Program-made: the position numbers and the translations under genes
Notes under the pieces: model-generated
The model's database searches: none
The model's input: only the letters and a program-made list of their open reading frames with translations
What the model was told of the DNA's origin: nothing
Shown: in pieces, positions 1-7,755 of the stretch
Layout: each line of letters opens with the position of its first letter
Position numbering within the stretch: the first letter of the stretch is position 1
NCBI GenBank assembly: GCA_902786855.1
Contig: CADAEH010000019.1
Coordinates: forward strand, 1 to 39,440
Reading direction: 5' to 3'
Length of the DNA stretch: 39,440 nucleotides
From: an uncultured Eubacteriales bacterium
GTDB taxonomy: Bacteria > Bacillota > Clostridia > Peptostreptococcales > Anaerovoracaceae

Positions 1-97
1 TCAGCTGTGTAGATTACTACTTATTGGGTTGAACCGCCGTATGCCGAACGGCACGTACGGTGGTGTGAGAGGGGCTACAAGTTAGCCCCTACTCGAT
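1..97 (+). mobile_element. Group II intron, 3' end (domains V and VI), class-C-like
   Basis: Bases 31-67 fold as a catalytic domain V: GAACCG, a CCGTA/TACGG stem, a CG bulge and a short GCC/GGC stem capped by GAAC. Bases 71-97 form domain VI, with a GGGGCTA/TAGCCCC stem and a TAC branch-point region, ending in CTACTCGAT. This is the usual 3' terminus of bacterial group II introns, and the CGC triad and CG bulge suggest class C. The reverse transcriptase and the 5' part lie outside the window. The 3' exon appears to start near 98, five bases before the mobile-element attachment repeat. The call rests on remembered family sequence and on folding by eye. Confidence 0.78.
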
Positions 98-99
98 TT

Positions 100-1590
100 T
101 TATTGTGGTGTCCCCGAATCGAGTGTAATAGAACTATCGTTCGGTCTTTTGTCAAAATAGCACTCTATATCGGCAGCCTCACTATTCGAGACTCTGCCTT
201 TGCGGCCTGAGTGATTCAGGAATATGCTGAAGTGATCATCATATAGATATATACGGTCTATGAGTGTGTTAACCAGTAGTTTCTGATACTCAAGATCGTC
301 ACGGCTCCCGATTTTTATTGACCTCATGAAAATACGAACAAGGTCGGGCTCTATAATCCTCTGCTTTGCTTGTTCTTTCTTCAGCTGCTTTTTTAGTTCT
401 TCGAGCTCATCCTCTCGTTGCTTCAGTCTGTTTACTATTCTTGTGGAATTCACACCCTCTTCGAGCTGATCTAGCAAGACTTCTATTTTATTTTCAATAG
501 ACTTGATCTTTTCGCGCAAGCTGATTGTTGTGGGGCTTTCCTGATCCATATGGTTTTGTTCTTCAACAGCCTTTATGATGTTATCTATCATTTCCTCAGA
601 TATAAGATCTCGACAGGCTTCAAGAACAAGCGGCTCTATGACATCCTTTCTGACATTCTTCTTGTCGCATTTCTTAGGGGAGTTCAGGCACTTATAGTAT
701 CTATAAGTCTTTCCTGTACCTGAGGTACCCGAGACTCCATCCATAGGATCTTTGCAATGTCCACAGAACAACTTCCCGGAAAGAAGATAATCCTCGATTG
801 CCGGCCGATGACCGTGCTTGCGCTTTCGTGTGATCTCCTGAACTTCTTCAAAGAGTTCGTCGCTGATTATACGAGGGACACCGTCAGGGATGCGTACATC
901 TTTGTAAATGTAGATACCTTTGTACATTTCGTTATGAAGGACAGTAGATAGCGAGCCTCGTTTAAACTGATTCCCTAGCTGAGTTTTGATGCCTCTGTCA
1001 TTGAGATCATCCATGACAGATTTTATTGTTTCACCTGAGGCTACGCGCTCATATATCTCAAGCACTATTGGAGCCCTTTGTTCATCCAGAATAAAGTGAT
1101 CATTTTCATCGACGGCATATCCCAATGGAACAGTGCTGCCATTGTATTTACATTGTGCCGCTCTCTGGAGCATCCCACGGGTTACCTTTTCGGAAAGCTG
1201 AGCGCTGAACCACTGGCTGATAGTCTCAAGCATACCCTCTGTGATGATGCCGGAGCTGTCTGTAGCAATGTTCTCCTTGGCAGACACAACTCTTACTCCG
1301 TTGTCGGCAAGTATCTTCTTGTAGTAACCGGAATCATTCTTGTTACGAGCAAAACGATCCAGCTGGTATACAAGTATTACTTCAAAGTTGCCAAATTCGC
1401 TGTCAGCGATCATACGCAAAAATTCCGGTCGCCTGTCGGTCTTCGCACTCTGCGCCCGGTCGATATATTCCTGCACGATAAGAAGATCATTGGAAGCCGC
1501 ATAGCGCTGGCATTCCTCAATCTGTCCCTCGATGGACATCTCATTCTGCTTATCTGAACTGTATCTTGCGTATATTACTGCGTTTTTCAT
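100..1590 (-). CDS. Large serine recombinase (site-specific integrase of the element)
   Basis: Catalyses integration and excision of the surrounding element. The 496-residue protein begins with a resolvase domain, motif YARYSSDKQ, where S11 is the probable nucleophile. A recombinase domain follows (about 150-260), then a zinc ribbon with Cys pairs CGHC and C-x5-C (about 275-315) and a long charged coiled coil (about 355-410). Start ATG at 1590 follows AGAAAGGA. It is the third leftward gene after the XRE repressor and ORF6N protein. The last codons (GGG ACA CCA CAA TAA) fall inside the 12-bp attachment repeat, so the integrated C-terminus is partly set by the target. In a circular form the frame would continue for 23 residues at 9594-9526. 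Family identity is firm; the tail change is inferred. Confidence 0.95.
   Translation of the reverse strand: MKNAVIYARYSSDKQNEMSIEGQIEECQRYAASNDLLIVQEYIDRAQSAKTDRRPEFLRMIADSEFGNFEVILVYQLDRFARNKNDSGYYKKILADNGVRVVSAKENIATDSSGIITEGMLETISQWFSAQLSEKVTRGMLQRAAQCKYNGSTVPLGYAVDENDHFILDEQRAPIVLEIYERVASGETIKSVMDDLNDRGIKTQLGNQFKRGSLSTVLHNEMYKGIYIYKDVRIPDGVPRIISDELFEEVQEITRKRKHGHRPAIEDYLLSGKLFCGHCKDPMDGVSGTSGTGKTYRYYKCLNSPKKCDKKNVRKDVIEPLVLEACRDLISEEMIDNIIKAVEEQNHMDQESPTTISLREKIKSIENKIEVLLDQLEEGVNSTRIVNRLKQREDELEELKKQLKKEQAKQRIIEPDLVRIFMRSIKIGSRDDLEYQKLLVNTLIDRIYLYDDHFSIFLNHSGRKGRVSNSEAADIECYFDKRPNDSSITLDSGTPQ
103..114. repeat. Distal attachment-site repeat of the integrative element
   Basis: TTGTGGTGTCCC is identical to 9595-9606, which is the 3' end of the tRNA-Arg gene including its encoded CCA. 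The two copies are direct repeats bounding about 9.49 kb that holds the recombinase, relaxase and cargo. This copy lies in the final codons of the recombinase gene, six bases from the end of the group II intron. It is read as the att copy remote from the tRNA. Confidence 0.82.
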
Positions 1591-1629
1591 GTGATCCTTT
1601 CTGTGGTTTAGTGCTTTGATAATATCACT

Positions 1630-1663
1630 TCTCCCATTCTACTGACGTTAGTAAAATGGGAGA
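1630..1663. promoter_or_regulatory. Long hairpin between ORF6N gene and recombinase gene
   Basis: TCTCCCATT (1630-1638) pairs with AATGGGAGA (1655-1663). An inner TACT/AGTA helix gives about 13 bp around a short loop. It lies 40 to 73 bases upstream of the recombinase start and just after the ORF6N stop. No T-tract follows on either strand, so a classical terminator is unlikely. A protein-binding dyad or RNA hairpin controlling recombinase expression is more plausible. Confidence 0.5.
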
Positions 1664-1690
1664 TATTCAAGACTTCCAGTGGGCATACGT

Positions 1691-2725
1691 TTACTTCAGT
1701 ATCAGCTTATTGTTACTCAGGAGGGATGCTATCATTCCTTGATATTCCGTTACTTCCGAGAGCTTTGATATTGTAGTTATCCGCTTTCCCGCGTCCTTAC
1801 TGCTGGCTCCGCAATGGTAGACTTTCATCTCGGCAGTGCCATTATCGAGAATGATGTATCTGTCATGAGTTCTATCCTGCGTCTTGATAAAGTCAACAAC
1901 TTTTGAAGGATATTCCTTCAGGAAATCATTATATTCCGAGAGTTTTAAGAGTCGGAGCTTATTGTCACTTATAATTGTCAGTTTTACGCCTGGCCTGGCA
2001 TGTACAAGGTGCTGTAATGTCTTTACTCCGATGTAATCATCGACTATGATGATGGATTTCTTTGCACTTCGATATATCTTCTGATATGCGACATCTGCCT
2101 TGAAAGGCTGACCATCAAGGATAAGAATTTCTTCATTCTGTATGCCTTGATCGAATAGCTTCATAAATTTCGGAAGGTCGGACTTGGTCAACATGTTTGA
2201 TTTGACTTCATCCAATTCTTTGTTAGTTTCATTCATCTGCTGAAGCAGATATGCATATGCATCACCACTAAGTAATGGCTGGCTTTCAATTATATATTCC
2301 TTCATAGCACGGAAGGTGCGAATCAAAGCGATGCTTTGTGCTACTGCAACATCGCTTTTTAATATGGTCATGAGCATATATACTCCGGACTCTGTATAAC
2401 ACCATGGCAAGTACCGTGAGCCACCTGATTGCCCCTTGAAAACATTGTTTCGTGAGGTAACTTTTTGTGACCTCACCAGGTTATCCAGTTCTTCTCTTGT
2501 AATCTGGAATCTGAAATCCTCCGGGAATTTATCAACGTTCCTTCGCACCTGCTGGTTGAAAGACTTAGTCTCATATCCATAGAGCTCAGCAAGTTCAAAA
2601 TCAAGCATGACCTGAACTCCTCGCACAATATAGATTTTATCTCTTAGTGATTTCTCATCAACAATAGCAACTACCGTTGGTTCTTGCCGCTTGTTATCAC
2701 TAGCAGGTTTTGCTGTATTACTCAT
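1691..2725 (-). CDS. ORF6N-domain protein with PLD-like C-terminal region
   Basis: A phage/element-type DNA-binding protein of 344 residues. Residues about 25-145 match the ORF6N (KilA-N related) domain: the stretches VRGVQVMLDFELAELYGYE, VRRNVDKFPEDF and the CYTESGVYMLMTIL segment are diagnostic. The C-terminal third carries an HDRYIILD motif followed by YHCGASSKDAGK, resembling the phospholipase D-like tail seen in some ORF6N proteins. Start ATG at 2725 follows AAGGAG at four bases. It lies 28 bases after the XRE gene, so both probably share one leftward transcript with the recombinase further on. ORF6N proteins are often antirepressors or phage-derived regulators; a role in induction or defence here is inference. 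Confidence 0.85.
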   Translation of the reverse strand: MSNTAKPASDNKRQEPTVVAIVDEKSLRDKIYIVRGVQVMLDFELAELYGYETKSFNQQVRRNVDKFPEDFRFQITREELDNLVRSQKVTSRNNVFKGQSGGSRYLPWCYTESGVYMLMTILKSDVAVAQSIALIRTFRAMKEYIIESQPLLSGDAYAYLLQQMNETNKELDEVKSNMLTKSDLPKFMKLFDQGIQNEEILILDGQPFKADVAYQKIYRSAKKSIIIVDDYIGVKTLQHLVHARPGVKLTIISDNKLRLLKLSEYNDFLKEYPSKVVDFIKTQDRTHDRYIILDNGTAEMKVYHCGASSKDAGKRITTISKLSEVTEYQGMIASLLSNNKLILK

Positions 2726-2753
2726 AAAACTCCTTCCGGGATACGGATCGCAC

Positions 2754-3362
2754 CTATTTGTCGTTTGTTTTTTCCATTAATTGGTCTTTGTAAAACTGCA
2801 GGATTTTTACGACATCACTTTCGCTATAAATGGCGGTGTTATCTCGTACTTCCATTGCTGGTGGCTGAACACCGGAATTCTGATTGTAATAATAGCCTTC
2901 TTTGCTTCCCGCATCCTCTCTGAGCATAGGATATTTATATCTCCACTCATCATACTCGTTTTTGGATATGCTGCCTGTCGTAAGCTTGTTCTTCATGACA
3001 TACCATGCACGGAGGTCGTCAGCTACTTCCTTGTTGTACTTCGGATGGTTGATATCCTGCTTTAAGCATATATATCCGTCTAGGACAGTAACAGTTAGTC
3101 CGTATAGGTCTTCCATCTGAAAAAGGGTGTGCATAAATCCAATCTTTGTATCGATTTCCGGGCTCTGAATAGCTTCCGGTGCAACATCAAAGATTTCTGC
3201 GAATTGCTCTATTACATCTCTCTTCGGTTCACGTCTATTCCATTCATACTGAGCCACTCTGACATTTGTCGATTTCCCGGCAAACCCCATAGCCTCTCCT
3301 AGTTCTGCCTGTGTCAAACCCTTGCGCCGCCTGAAAAAACGTATCCTTTCGCCTATTGACAT
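2754..3362 (-). CDS. XRE-family helix-turn-helix regulator (element repressor)
   Basis: The 202-residue protein has an N-terminal Cro/C1-type HTH (GERIRFFRRRKGLTQAELGEAMGF, then QYEWNRREPKRDVIEQFAEIFDV). A larger C-terminal region of unknown fold follows, rich in Tyr and Trp. The ATG at 3362 is preferred to the in-frame GTG at 3371, because GAGAGGTG lies eight bases before the ATG but would overlap the GTG. It is the first gene of the leftward transcript, with a good promoter at 3388-3416. Its position between divergent promoters suggests it represses the element's replication/mobilization operon and perhaps itself. No protease or peptidase motif for induction was seen. Confidence 0.9.
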   Translation of the reverse strand: MSIGERIRFFRRRKGLTQAELGEAMGFAGKSTNVRVAQYEWNRREPKRDVIEQFAEIFDVAPEAIQSPEIDTKIGFMHTLFQMEDLYGLTVTVLDGYICLKQDINHPKYNKEVADDLRAWYVMKNKLTTGSISKNEYDEWRYKYPMLREDAGSKEGYYYNQNSGVQPPAMEVRDNTAIYSESDVVKILQFYKDQLMEKTNDK

Positions 3363-3387
3363 GTTAGTCACCTCTCTTTCTGGGAGG

Positions 3388-3416
3388 ATTGTATCATATT
3401 ATCGAAACATATACAA
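3388..3416 (-). promoter_or_regulatory. Promoter and possible operator for the XRE-ORF6N-recombinase transcript
   Basis: On the minus strand, TTGTAT (3416-3411), a 17-base spacer and TACAAT (3393-3388) form a sigma-A promoter, 26 bases before the XRE ATG. ATTGTAT (3388-3394) and ATACAAT (3411-3417) are inverted copies of each other, so the promoter boxes also form a dyad that a repressor could bind. Confidence 0.6.
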
Positions 3417-3448
3417 TAAAAATATAGCAAAAAAGATTATTTTATCAC

Positions 3449-3476
3449 TTGACTATGTCAGAAAAAGTTATATAAT
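3449..3476 (+). promoter_or_regulatory. Rightward promoter for the replication/mobilization genes
   Basis: TTGACT (3449-3454), a 16-base spacer and TATAAT (3471-3476) match a sigma-A promoter. It points away from the XRE gene toward the small ORFs, ATPase and relaxase. The leader of about 100 bases before the first ORF has no obvious hairpin. Confidence 0.6.
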
Positions 3477-3583
3477 AATCTACTTCCTAAAAATAATAAC
3501 ATACAAACAGAAATACATGGAGAGGCTAACGCCTTCCAATAAAGATATAAGTTGTCACTTTAGAAGGATCGAAAGGAGGTTTT

Positions 3584-3739
3584 ATGGAGCTAAGCGAAAG
3601 ACAGATCAAGCAAATTGTCAGAGTGATAATGCCGGAGCTGTATGAGATGCAAGCAGGATGTGACAAATGGTATGACATAATCGCAGAGCTTTGCAGAGGT
3701 AGTGAGAGCAGCAACGCTTCTGAACAGCAAGAGGCATAG
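3584..3739 (+). CDS. Small hypothetical protein of the element, 51 aa
   Basis: ATG at 3584 follows a near-perfect AAAGGAGG at four bases, which is the main support that this short frame is translated. The product begins MELSERQIKQIVRVIMPEL and is mostly helical and acidic, with two Cys and one Trp and no membrane segment. It is the first gene after the rightward promoter. It is not recognised. Small accessory proteins at this place are common in clostridial mobilizable elements. Confidence 0.65.
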   Translation: MELSERQIKQIVRVIMPELYEMQAGCDKWYDIIAELCRGSESSNASEQQEA

Positions 3740-3788
3740 AGCTACCGGTATGAATGTGGTGACAAGTAATAGGGAAAGGAGGATGAGA

Positions 3789-3953
3789 GTGACGAAGATA
3801 ACACCTATGAAAGCAATCAGAGCTAAATGCATCGACTGCAGCTGCGGAGAAAAGAAAGAAGTGAGGCTGTGCCCAATCGAATGGTGCCCGCTATGGCCGT
3901 ACAGGATGGGGAAACGACCTGCGAAGGATGCAAACGTCGATAAGGAAAAATGA
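3789..3953 (+). CDS. Cys-rich small conserved element protein, 54 aa
   Basis: Start GTG at 3789 is chosen because AGGAGG (3777-3782) is six bases upstream; the ATG at 3783 touches the ribosome binding site. The protein contains CIDCSCG, then LCPIEWCPLWPYRMGKRP, a pattern that recurs in small proteins of Firmicute phages and conjugative elements. The Cys pairs may bind zinc or simply stabilise the fold. It sits between the 51-aa ORF and the ATPase in the rightward operon. No function is assigned. Confidence 0.7.
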   Translation: MTKITPMKAIRAKCIDCSCGEKKEVRLCPIEWCPLWPYRMGKRPAKDANVDKEK

Positions 3954-4063
3954 GAGCAAAAAAATCGAGATAACTAGCAGTTTTTTCGAAAAAACACCCC
4001 CGGAGACAGCGGTTTTGAAGAGGGGAGTGGAAAAGGTAGGAATGATTATAAGGAGGGTAGTGA

Positions 4064-5041
4064 ATGACAGAAAACAATTACAAACTTATCAATATGGAAG
4101 ATATAGAAGCAGAAGATGTCGAATGGCTTTGGGAAGGGTTTATACCAGTAGGAAAACTGACAATGCTTCAAGGGGATCCGGGCAAAGGCAAAACAATGGC
4201 TATGCTAAACCTGATCGCAGCCTTCACCACAGGTAGGGGACTGCTGGAACCGCCGGGAAGCCCAATGATCAGGGATCCCATTAATGTCATCTATCAGACT
4301 GCAGAAGACGGACTTGCCGATACCATCAAGCCAAGACTGGTTGCGGCAGGAGCAGACTGCAGCAGAGTTTCGGTCATTGATGAGGGAAATCAGATGCTAA
4401 GCATGACAGACGAGAGACTGATCTGGGCAATCAGGGAGACAGAAGCAGGATTGGTGGTCCTTGACCCTCTCCAGGCATATCTTGGAGAAAAGGTGGATAT
4501 GCACAGAGCAAATGAAGTCAGACCTAGGTTGAAGCATCTTGGAGATATCGCTGCAGAAAACAGATGTGGCATGGTGCTGGTGGGACACCTGAACAAGAAG
4601 GAAACTTCAAAAGCTGAGTACAGAGGTCTTGGCTCAATGGATTTCACTGCCGCAGCACGCAGCGTGATCCTGTGCGCAGAGTTGCCGCGTGACAAAGATG
4701 TGAGGGTGCTCGCATCTACTAAGTGCTCCCTTACTTATCCGCCGGAGCCTGTGGCATTCCGTCTTAGCAAGGAGCGAGGCTTCGAGTGGGAAGGCAGCTA
4801 CAGTATCACTGCTGAAGAATTGCTGCAAGGCACAGGTGTGAAAGGTCAGAAGACAATCGAGGCTAAGGAGTTCCTTACAGCAGAGCTTCCTGCTCCCGGG
4901 GAGTATATCCCAAGTACAGTACTGATGGAGAAAGCAAAGGAGAGGAAGATTGCTGAGAAGACATTACGCAATGCCATGAAGGATCTTGGAATTAAATCTC
5001 ATAAAGAAGCAGACAGATGGCTCACAGGATATGCTGTCTGA
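4064..5041 (+). CDS. RepA-like AAA ATPase (DnaB/RecA-fold), element replication
   Basis: The 325-residue protein has Walker A GDPGKGKT (about residue 39-46), Walker B LVVLDPLQAYLG (about 127-138) and VGHLNKKE with a sensor-like position. This matches the AAA_25/RepA helicase family found in plasmids and integrative elements. The last 70 residues look like a winged-helix DNA-binding tail (KGQKTIEAKEFL, LRNAMKDLGI). Start ATG at 4064 follows AAGGAGGG. It precedes the relaxase and two inverted-repeat regions. A role in replicating the excised circle is inferred from family and context. Confidence 0.85.
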   Translation: MTENNYKLINMEDIEAEDVEWLWEGFIPVGKLTMLQGDPGKGKTMAMLNLIAAFTTGRGLLEPPGSPMIRDPINVIYQTAEDGLADTIKPRLVAAGADCSRVSVIDEGNQMLSMTDERLIWAIRETEAGLVVLDPLQAYLGEKVDMHRANEVRPRLKHLGDIAAENRCGMVLVGHLNKKETSKAEYRGLGSMDFTAAARSVILCAELPRDKDVRVLASTKCSLTYPPEPVAFRLSKERGFEWEGSYSITAEELLQGTGVKGQKTIEAKEFLTAELPAPGEYIPSTVLMEKAKERKIAEKTLRNAMKDLGIKSHKEADRWLTGYAV

Positions 5042-5053
5042 TAACAGAGAAGA

Positions 5054-5158
5054 AGGTGGCAAGATGGTAAGGCGGTAATCCTGCAAAGAGAGCGTCCCTA
5101 CTTAGCATCTTCTTCATAACAATTACAGCCTTGCCATGTTGCTATCTTGCCAACTTGG
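5054..5158. repeat. Imperfect inverted repeat with GGCAAG motifs
   Basis: GGTGGCAAGATGGTAAGG (about 5056-5073) is mirrored by the complement of about 5133-5158, which reads GTTGGCAAGATAGCAAC and then GGCAAGG. The short GGCAAG unit occurs three times. It lies directly after the ATPase stop. It could be a replication origin with iteron-like units or the fold of a single-strand initiation site. The repeat is seen; its role is inferred. Confidence 0.4.
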
Positions 5159-5179
5159 CATAGGCCTCGCCGACTGAGA

Positions 5180-5232
5180 GCGAAATACACCCATCGCACA
5201 AACCTTACGGTTCGTACTCTTGGGTATTTCGC
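5180..5232. other. Candidate oriT: inverted repeat upstream of the relaxase
   Basis: GCGAAATACACCCA (5180-5193) and TGGGTATTTCGC (5221-5232) are inverted repeats differing by one extra A. They enclose a small AACC-TTAC-GGTT hairpin (5201-5212). Relaxases of the MobA/MobL class usually nick beside such a repeat just upstream of their own gene, and this one ends 45 bases before the relaxase start. The nick site was not determined. Confidence 0.5.
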
Positions 5233-5277
5233 CTCGCGGGGCGGTACCGATGAATAAAGAGCGCTCAAGAAAAGGGG

Positions 5278-6351
5278 GTGACGCTTATAAAAAATGTGAC
5301 ATTTATACAGCACGGAAAGCTGACTAATGTGGTCGGCAGGATCAGATATATCAGCGATGAGAAGAAACAGGAGAACCTGTATGCGGTCTATGAAACAGTG
5401 CCGAGGAAGTACTGGCGGGACCTTGCAAAGGAGAATCAGTCGGACTTCAGGCGCAGTGGGACGAGTGGAAACTGCATCGAGGCCAGAGAACTGATAATAG
5501 CTTTGCCGAAAGAAATGACCAGATATGATCCGGATGAACTGCTAAGATACTTCGTTGAATCCTACCGAAAAGAGTATGGCACAGAGTGCATCGCAGCTCT
5601 CCACCATAATAAAAGAAAGACTAATTATCACATCCATCTGATCTATTCGGAGCGGCAGCAGCTGGAAGAACCGGTGAGAAAGATAGCGACACGCAACATG
5701 TATTATGATCCTGAAGGCAGGCATGTAAGGACGAAAAAGGAAGCGACAGTCGATGGAAAACTGTTGCCAGGATACAGCATGATATCAAAAGGTGAAGTAT
5801 ATGAAGAGCATCTATTCGATAAAAAGAATCCGCTATTCAAGCAGAAAACTTTCACAGAAGATGTAAAAGTTTTCTTCACTGATCTCATGAACAGGCAGCT
5901 GTCCGAACCAAATCAGATGCAGGTGTTCCCAAAGAACAGTCCATTCCTTCCGACCAAGAAGATCGGCAAGAACAATCCTAATGCTGGATTTATTGAAGAG
6001 ACCAACAGACTAAAGGATGAATGGAACAAAAAGATGTGGACAGCATACCGTAATGGGGCACCCAAAGAGAGCCTGATAACGGTAAAGAAGGAACTGATAT
6101 CCAAGCCGGCAGCAGAGTCGATCAGGGAAGCCGGCGGCAAAAGTAATCCCGGTAAATACAACAGCATACTTGTAAGAGCGGTAGCGATAGTAGCTGAAAT
6201 GTGCAGACTCCTTAGCAGACAGGGAAGGGAGACTTGGGCAGAAGCCTGGGGCGATTCACTTGAAAAACTGATGCAGTATGCTATTGAGAGAATTGGACTT
6301 AGGATAAATGATCCAGTCAAAGAGCTACGAACTGATAGAGGCGCAAGATAG
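5278..6351 (+). CDS. MobA/MobL-type relaxase (mobilization protein)
   Basis: Nicks DNA at oriT and leads single-strand transfer through a helper conjugation machine. Of 357 residues, the first 200 hold the relaxase domain. GRIRYIS near residue 20-26 offers a candidate catalytic Tyr (Y24), and TNYHIHLIYSERQ carries the HxH metal ligands typical of the MobA/MobL (MobQ-like) family. The C-terminal third is a charged helical region. The start is GTG 5278; AAAGGGG abuts it, so the exact start is uncertain (next in-frame GTG is 5296). No type IV secretion or coupling genes occur nearby, so the element is mobilizable rather than self-transmissible. Confidence 0.82.
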   Translation: MTLIKNVTFIQHGKLTNVVGRIRYISDEKKQENLYAVYETVPRKYWRDLAKENQSDFRRSGTSGNCIEARELIIALPKEMTRYDPDELLRYFVESYRKEYGTECIAALHHNKRKTNYHIHLIYSERQQLEEPVRKIATRNMYYDPEGRHVRTKKEATVDGKLLPGYSMISKGEVYEEHLFDKKNPLFKQKTFTEDVKVFFTDLMNRQLSEPNQMQVFPKNSPFLPTKKIGKNNPNAGFIEETNRLKDEWNKKMWTAYRNGAPKESLITVKKELISKPAAESIREAGGKSNPGKYNSILVRAVAIVAEMCRLLSRQGRETWAEAWGDSLEKLMQYAIERIGLRINDPVKELRTDRGAR

Positions 6352-6378
6352 TCAGCCAAGCCTCGTCATGATGAAAAG

Positions 6379-6409
6379 TACCGGGGACAAAATAATCCCC
6401 GGTATTTTT
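6379..6409. terminator. Bidirectional terminator between relaxase and anti-sigma gene
   Basis: TACCGGGGA (6379-6387) pairs perfectly with TCCCCGGTA (6396-6404) around an eight-base loop. TTTTT follows on the plus strand, and AAAA before the stem gives a T-run on the minus strand. It closes two convergent transcripts. Confidence 0.88.
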
Positions 6410-6426
6410 GTATGAGAAGGCGCGAA

Positions 6427-7080
6427 TCAAATACTTTCGTCAACAACCAAACTGTCGATGATTGAATGGATCTGTTCCATTGAGAGCTGCCCGGTTATGG
6501 CAATGTATGTACCGTTCTTCTCCATGTATACAACAATAAGAGGGCTGGTCTGATCACGGAAGACAATGAGTTCATACTCGCCATATGTTTCTTTGTTGAT
6601 ATCAAAGCCTTCGTTGTCTGCATATACGATACTATCTTTACTGATGCTCTCCTCTATCGTATATTCCAGGCCGTTATCATCATTTGTGTATGTGTAGAAA
6701 ACAATTGAATCATTAAGATTCACTGTATCACTGTAACTGTAATGGGCGGCAATATATTCAGGACGGTAGAAGCAGGTGCCGTTCTCCTCGTCAAGACTTG
6801 TTATAACAATGAAGCCGTCTTTTATGTCAAATTTATAGTTGAAGATCTGAAGACCTAAAGCGGAGCAGACAATTACAGTCAGCGACATTATGAGGATCAT
6901 CGCTGCGCACAGTATTAACGTTCGCCTTGCAATGCGTTTTGTCGAACGAGTGCGAACAGGGACATATGTTTCTGCCTGCATGACTCTGTCATCGGAATTA
7001 AAATAGCGGGCATGCGAATCAAACATCCGGCGCCCATATTCAGATAGTATTCTCTCTGCTTCAGCTGTTCCTTTTGACAT
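6427..7080 (-). CDS. Membrane anti-sigma-like protein, DUF4367-type extracellular domain
   Basis: The 217-residue protein has a short cytoplasmic head, one transmembrane helix (about residues 52-75, LILCAAMILIMSLTVIVCSAL) and an extracellular domain. The domain's pattern (FYTYTNDDNGLEY, a TYGEYELIVFRDQ strand, TYIAITGQLSMEQIHSIIDSL) resembles DUF4367. The sigma gene's TGA immediately precedes this ATG (TGAATG), so the two are translationally coupled, with GGGAGA inside the sigma coding sequence as ribosome binding site. Pairing with an ECF sigma factor and single-pass topology suggest it senses an envelope signal and holds the sigma factor inactive. No canonical zinc anti-sigma motif is present. 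Confidence 0.75.
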   Translation of the reverse strand: MSKGTAEAERILSEYGRRMFDSHARYFNSDDRVMQAETYVPVRTRSTKRIARRTLILCAAMILIMSLTVIVCSALGLQIFNYKFDIKDGFIVITSLDEENGTCFYRPEYIAAHYSYSDTVNLNDSIVFYTYTNDDNGLEYTIEESISKDSIVYADNEGFDINKETYGEYELIVFRDQTSPLIVVYMEKNGTYIAITGQLSMEQIHSIIDSLVVDESI

Positions 7081-7620
7081 TCACAGATTCTCCCTGCTTA
7101 GAATTTCTGCGAGCCTTGCCTTTATTCGCTCCATGCGTTTTCTTAGTGTTTGGGGACTTATGCCCATAAGTTCAGATATTTCTTTGTAATTGTAGTCTGC
7201 ACCATAGTAATAACATATGAGATCCCGATCTTCATTGTTGAGTTGTTTAAGGGCATCGGCGACTTCTTCGGAGAAGCCATACTCATCTTTGAATTCATCA
7301 ATATCCGGCTGTCCTTCTATATTAATAAATCCCTCAACATCAGAAAATGTGACATCAGAGTCATGTTTTGCCTGCTGCTTGCGTATTTTTAAGGCGGCAT
7401 TCTTAGTGACTGTGTATATATAGTTTCTCGCGTCCGCAGAATTGATATCCGTTATTTTCTGCTGATTTCTGTGAACTGAGAGCAGCGCATCCTGAACTGC
7501 CTCTTCGGCGTCCTCTCTGCTGCCGGTTATCTGAAGCGAGAGCTTCATCATCATCGCCTTATATTTATCAGATACGAGTTCTGCAAAATCTTTTACAACT
7601 GAAACCAGAAATGAAATCAT
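7081..7620 (-). CDS. ECF-type RNA polymerase sigma factor
   Basis: A 179-residue sigma-70 family protein with region 2 (YKAMMMKLSLQITGSREDAEEAVQDALLSVHRN, then ARNYIYTVTKNAALKIRKQ) and region 4 (LNNEDRDLICYYYGADYNYKEISELMGISPQTLRKRMERIKARL). ATG at 7620 follows AGGAGG at five bases. It is first in an operon with the membrane anti-sigma protein and has its own promoter (7648-7675). It diverges from the PASTA-VanZ-signal peptidase genes, so those are the natural first candidates for its regulon, although no promoter consensus is visible to prove it. Confidence 0.9.
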   Translation of the reverse strand: MISFLVSVVKDFAELVSDKYKAMMMKLSLQITGSREDAEEAVQDALLSVHRNQQKITDINSADARNYIYTVTKNAALKIRKQQAKHDSDVTFSDVEGFINIEGQPDIDEFKDEYGFSEEVADALKQLNNEDRDLICYYYGADYNYKEISELMGISPQTLRKRMERIKARLAEILSRENL

Positions 7621-7647
7621 CGATTCCTCCTGTGAAATAGTGATTCC

Positions 7648-7675
7648 ATTATAGCGCGCAAAAAAGAATTATCAA
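7648..7675 (-). promoter_or_regulatory. Promoter of the sigma/anti-sigma operon
   Basis: On the minus strand, TTGATA (7675-7670), 16 bases and TATAAT (7653-7648) form a strong sigma-A promoter 27 bases before the sigma start. The operon therefore looks basally transcribed by the housekeeping polymerase. Confidence 0.65.
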
Positions 7676-7755
7676 AACATGTCACATTTCAAGACGGAGA
7701 GGGATTTATATAGATGGAGGCCATTGGGTAGAGAAAACGGAAGGAGCTTTAAATA

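Noticed and set aside
5042-5277. A minus-strand 71-codon frame as a gene
   Set aside because: It covers inverted repeats and has no ribosome binding site; the stretch is better read as origin/oriT DNA.
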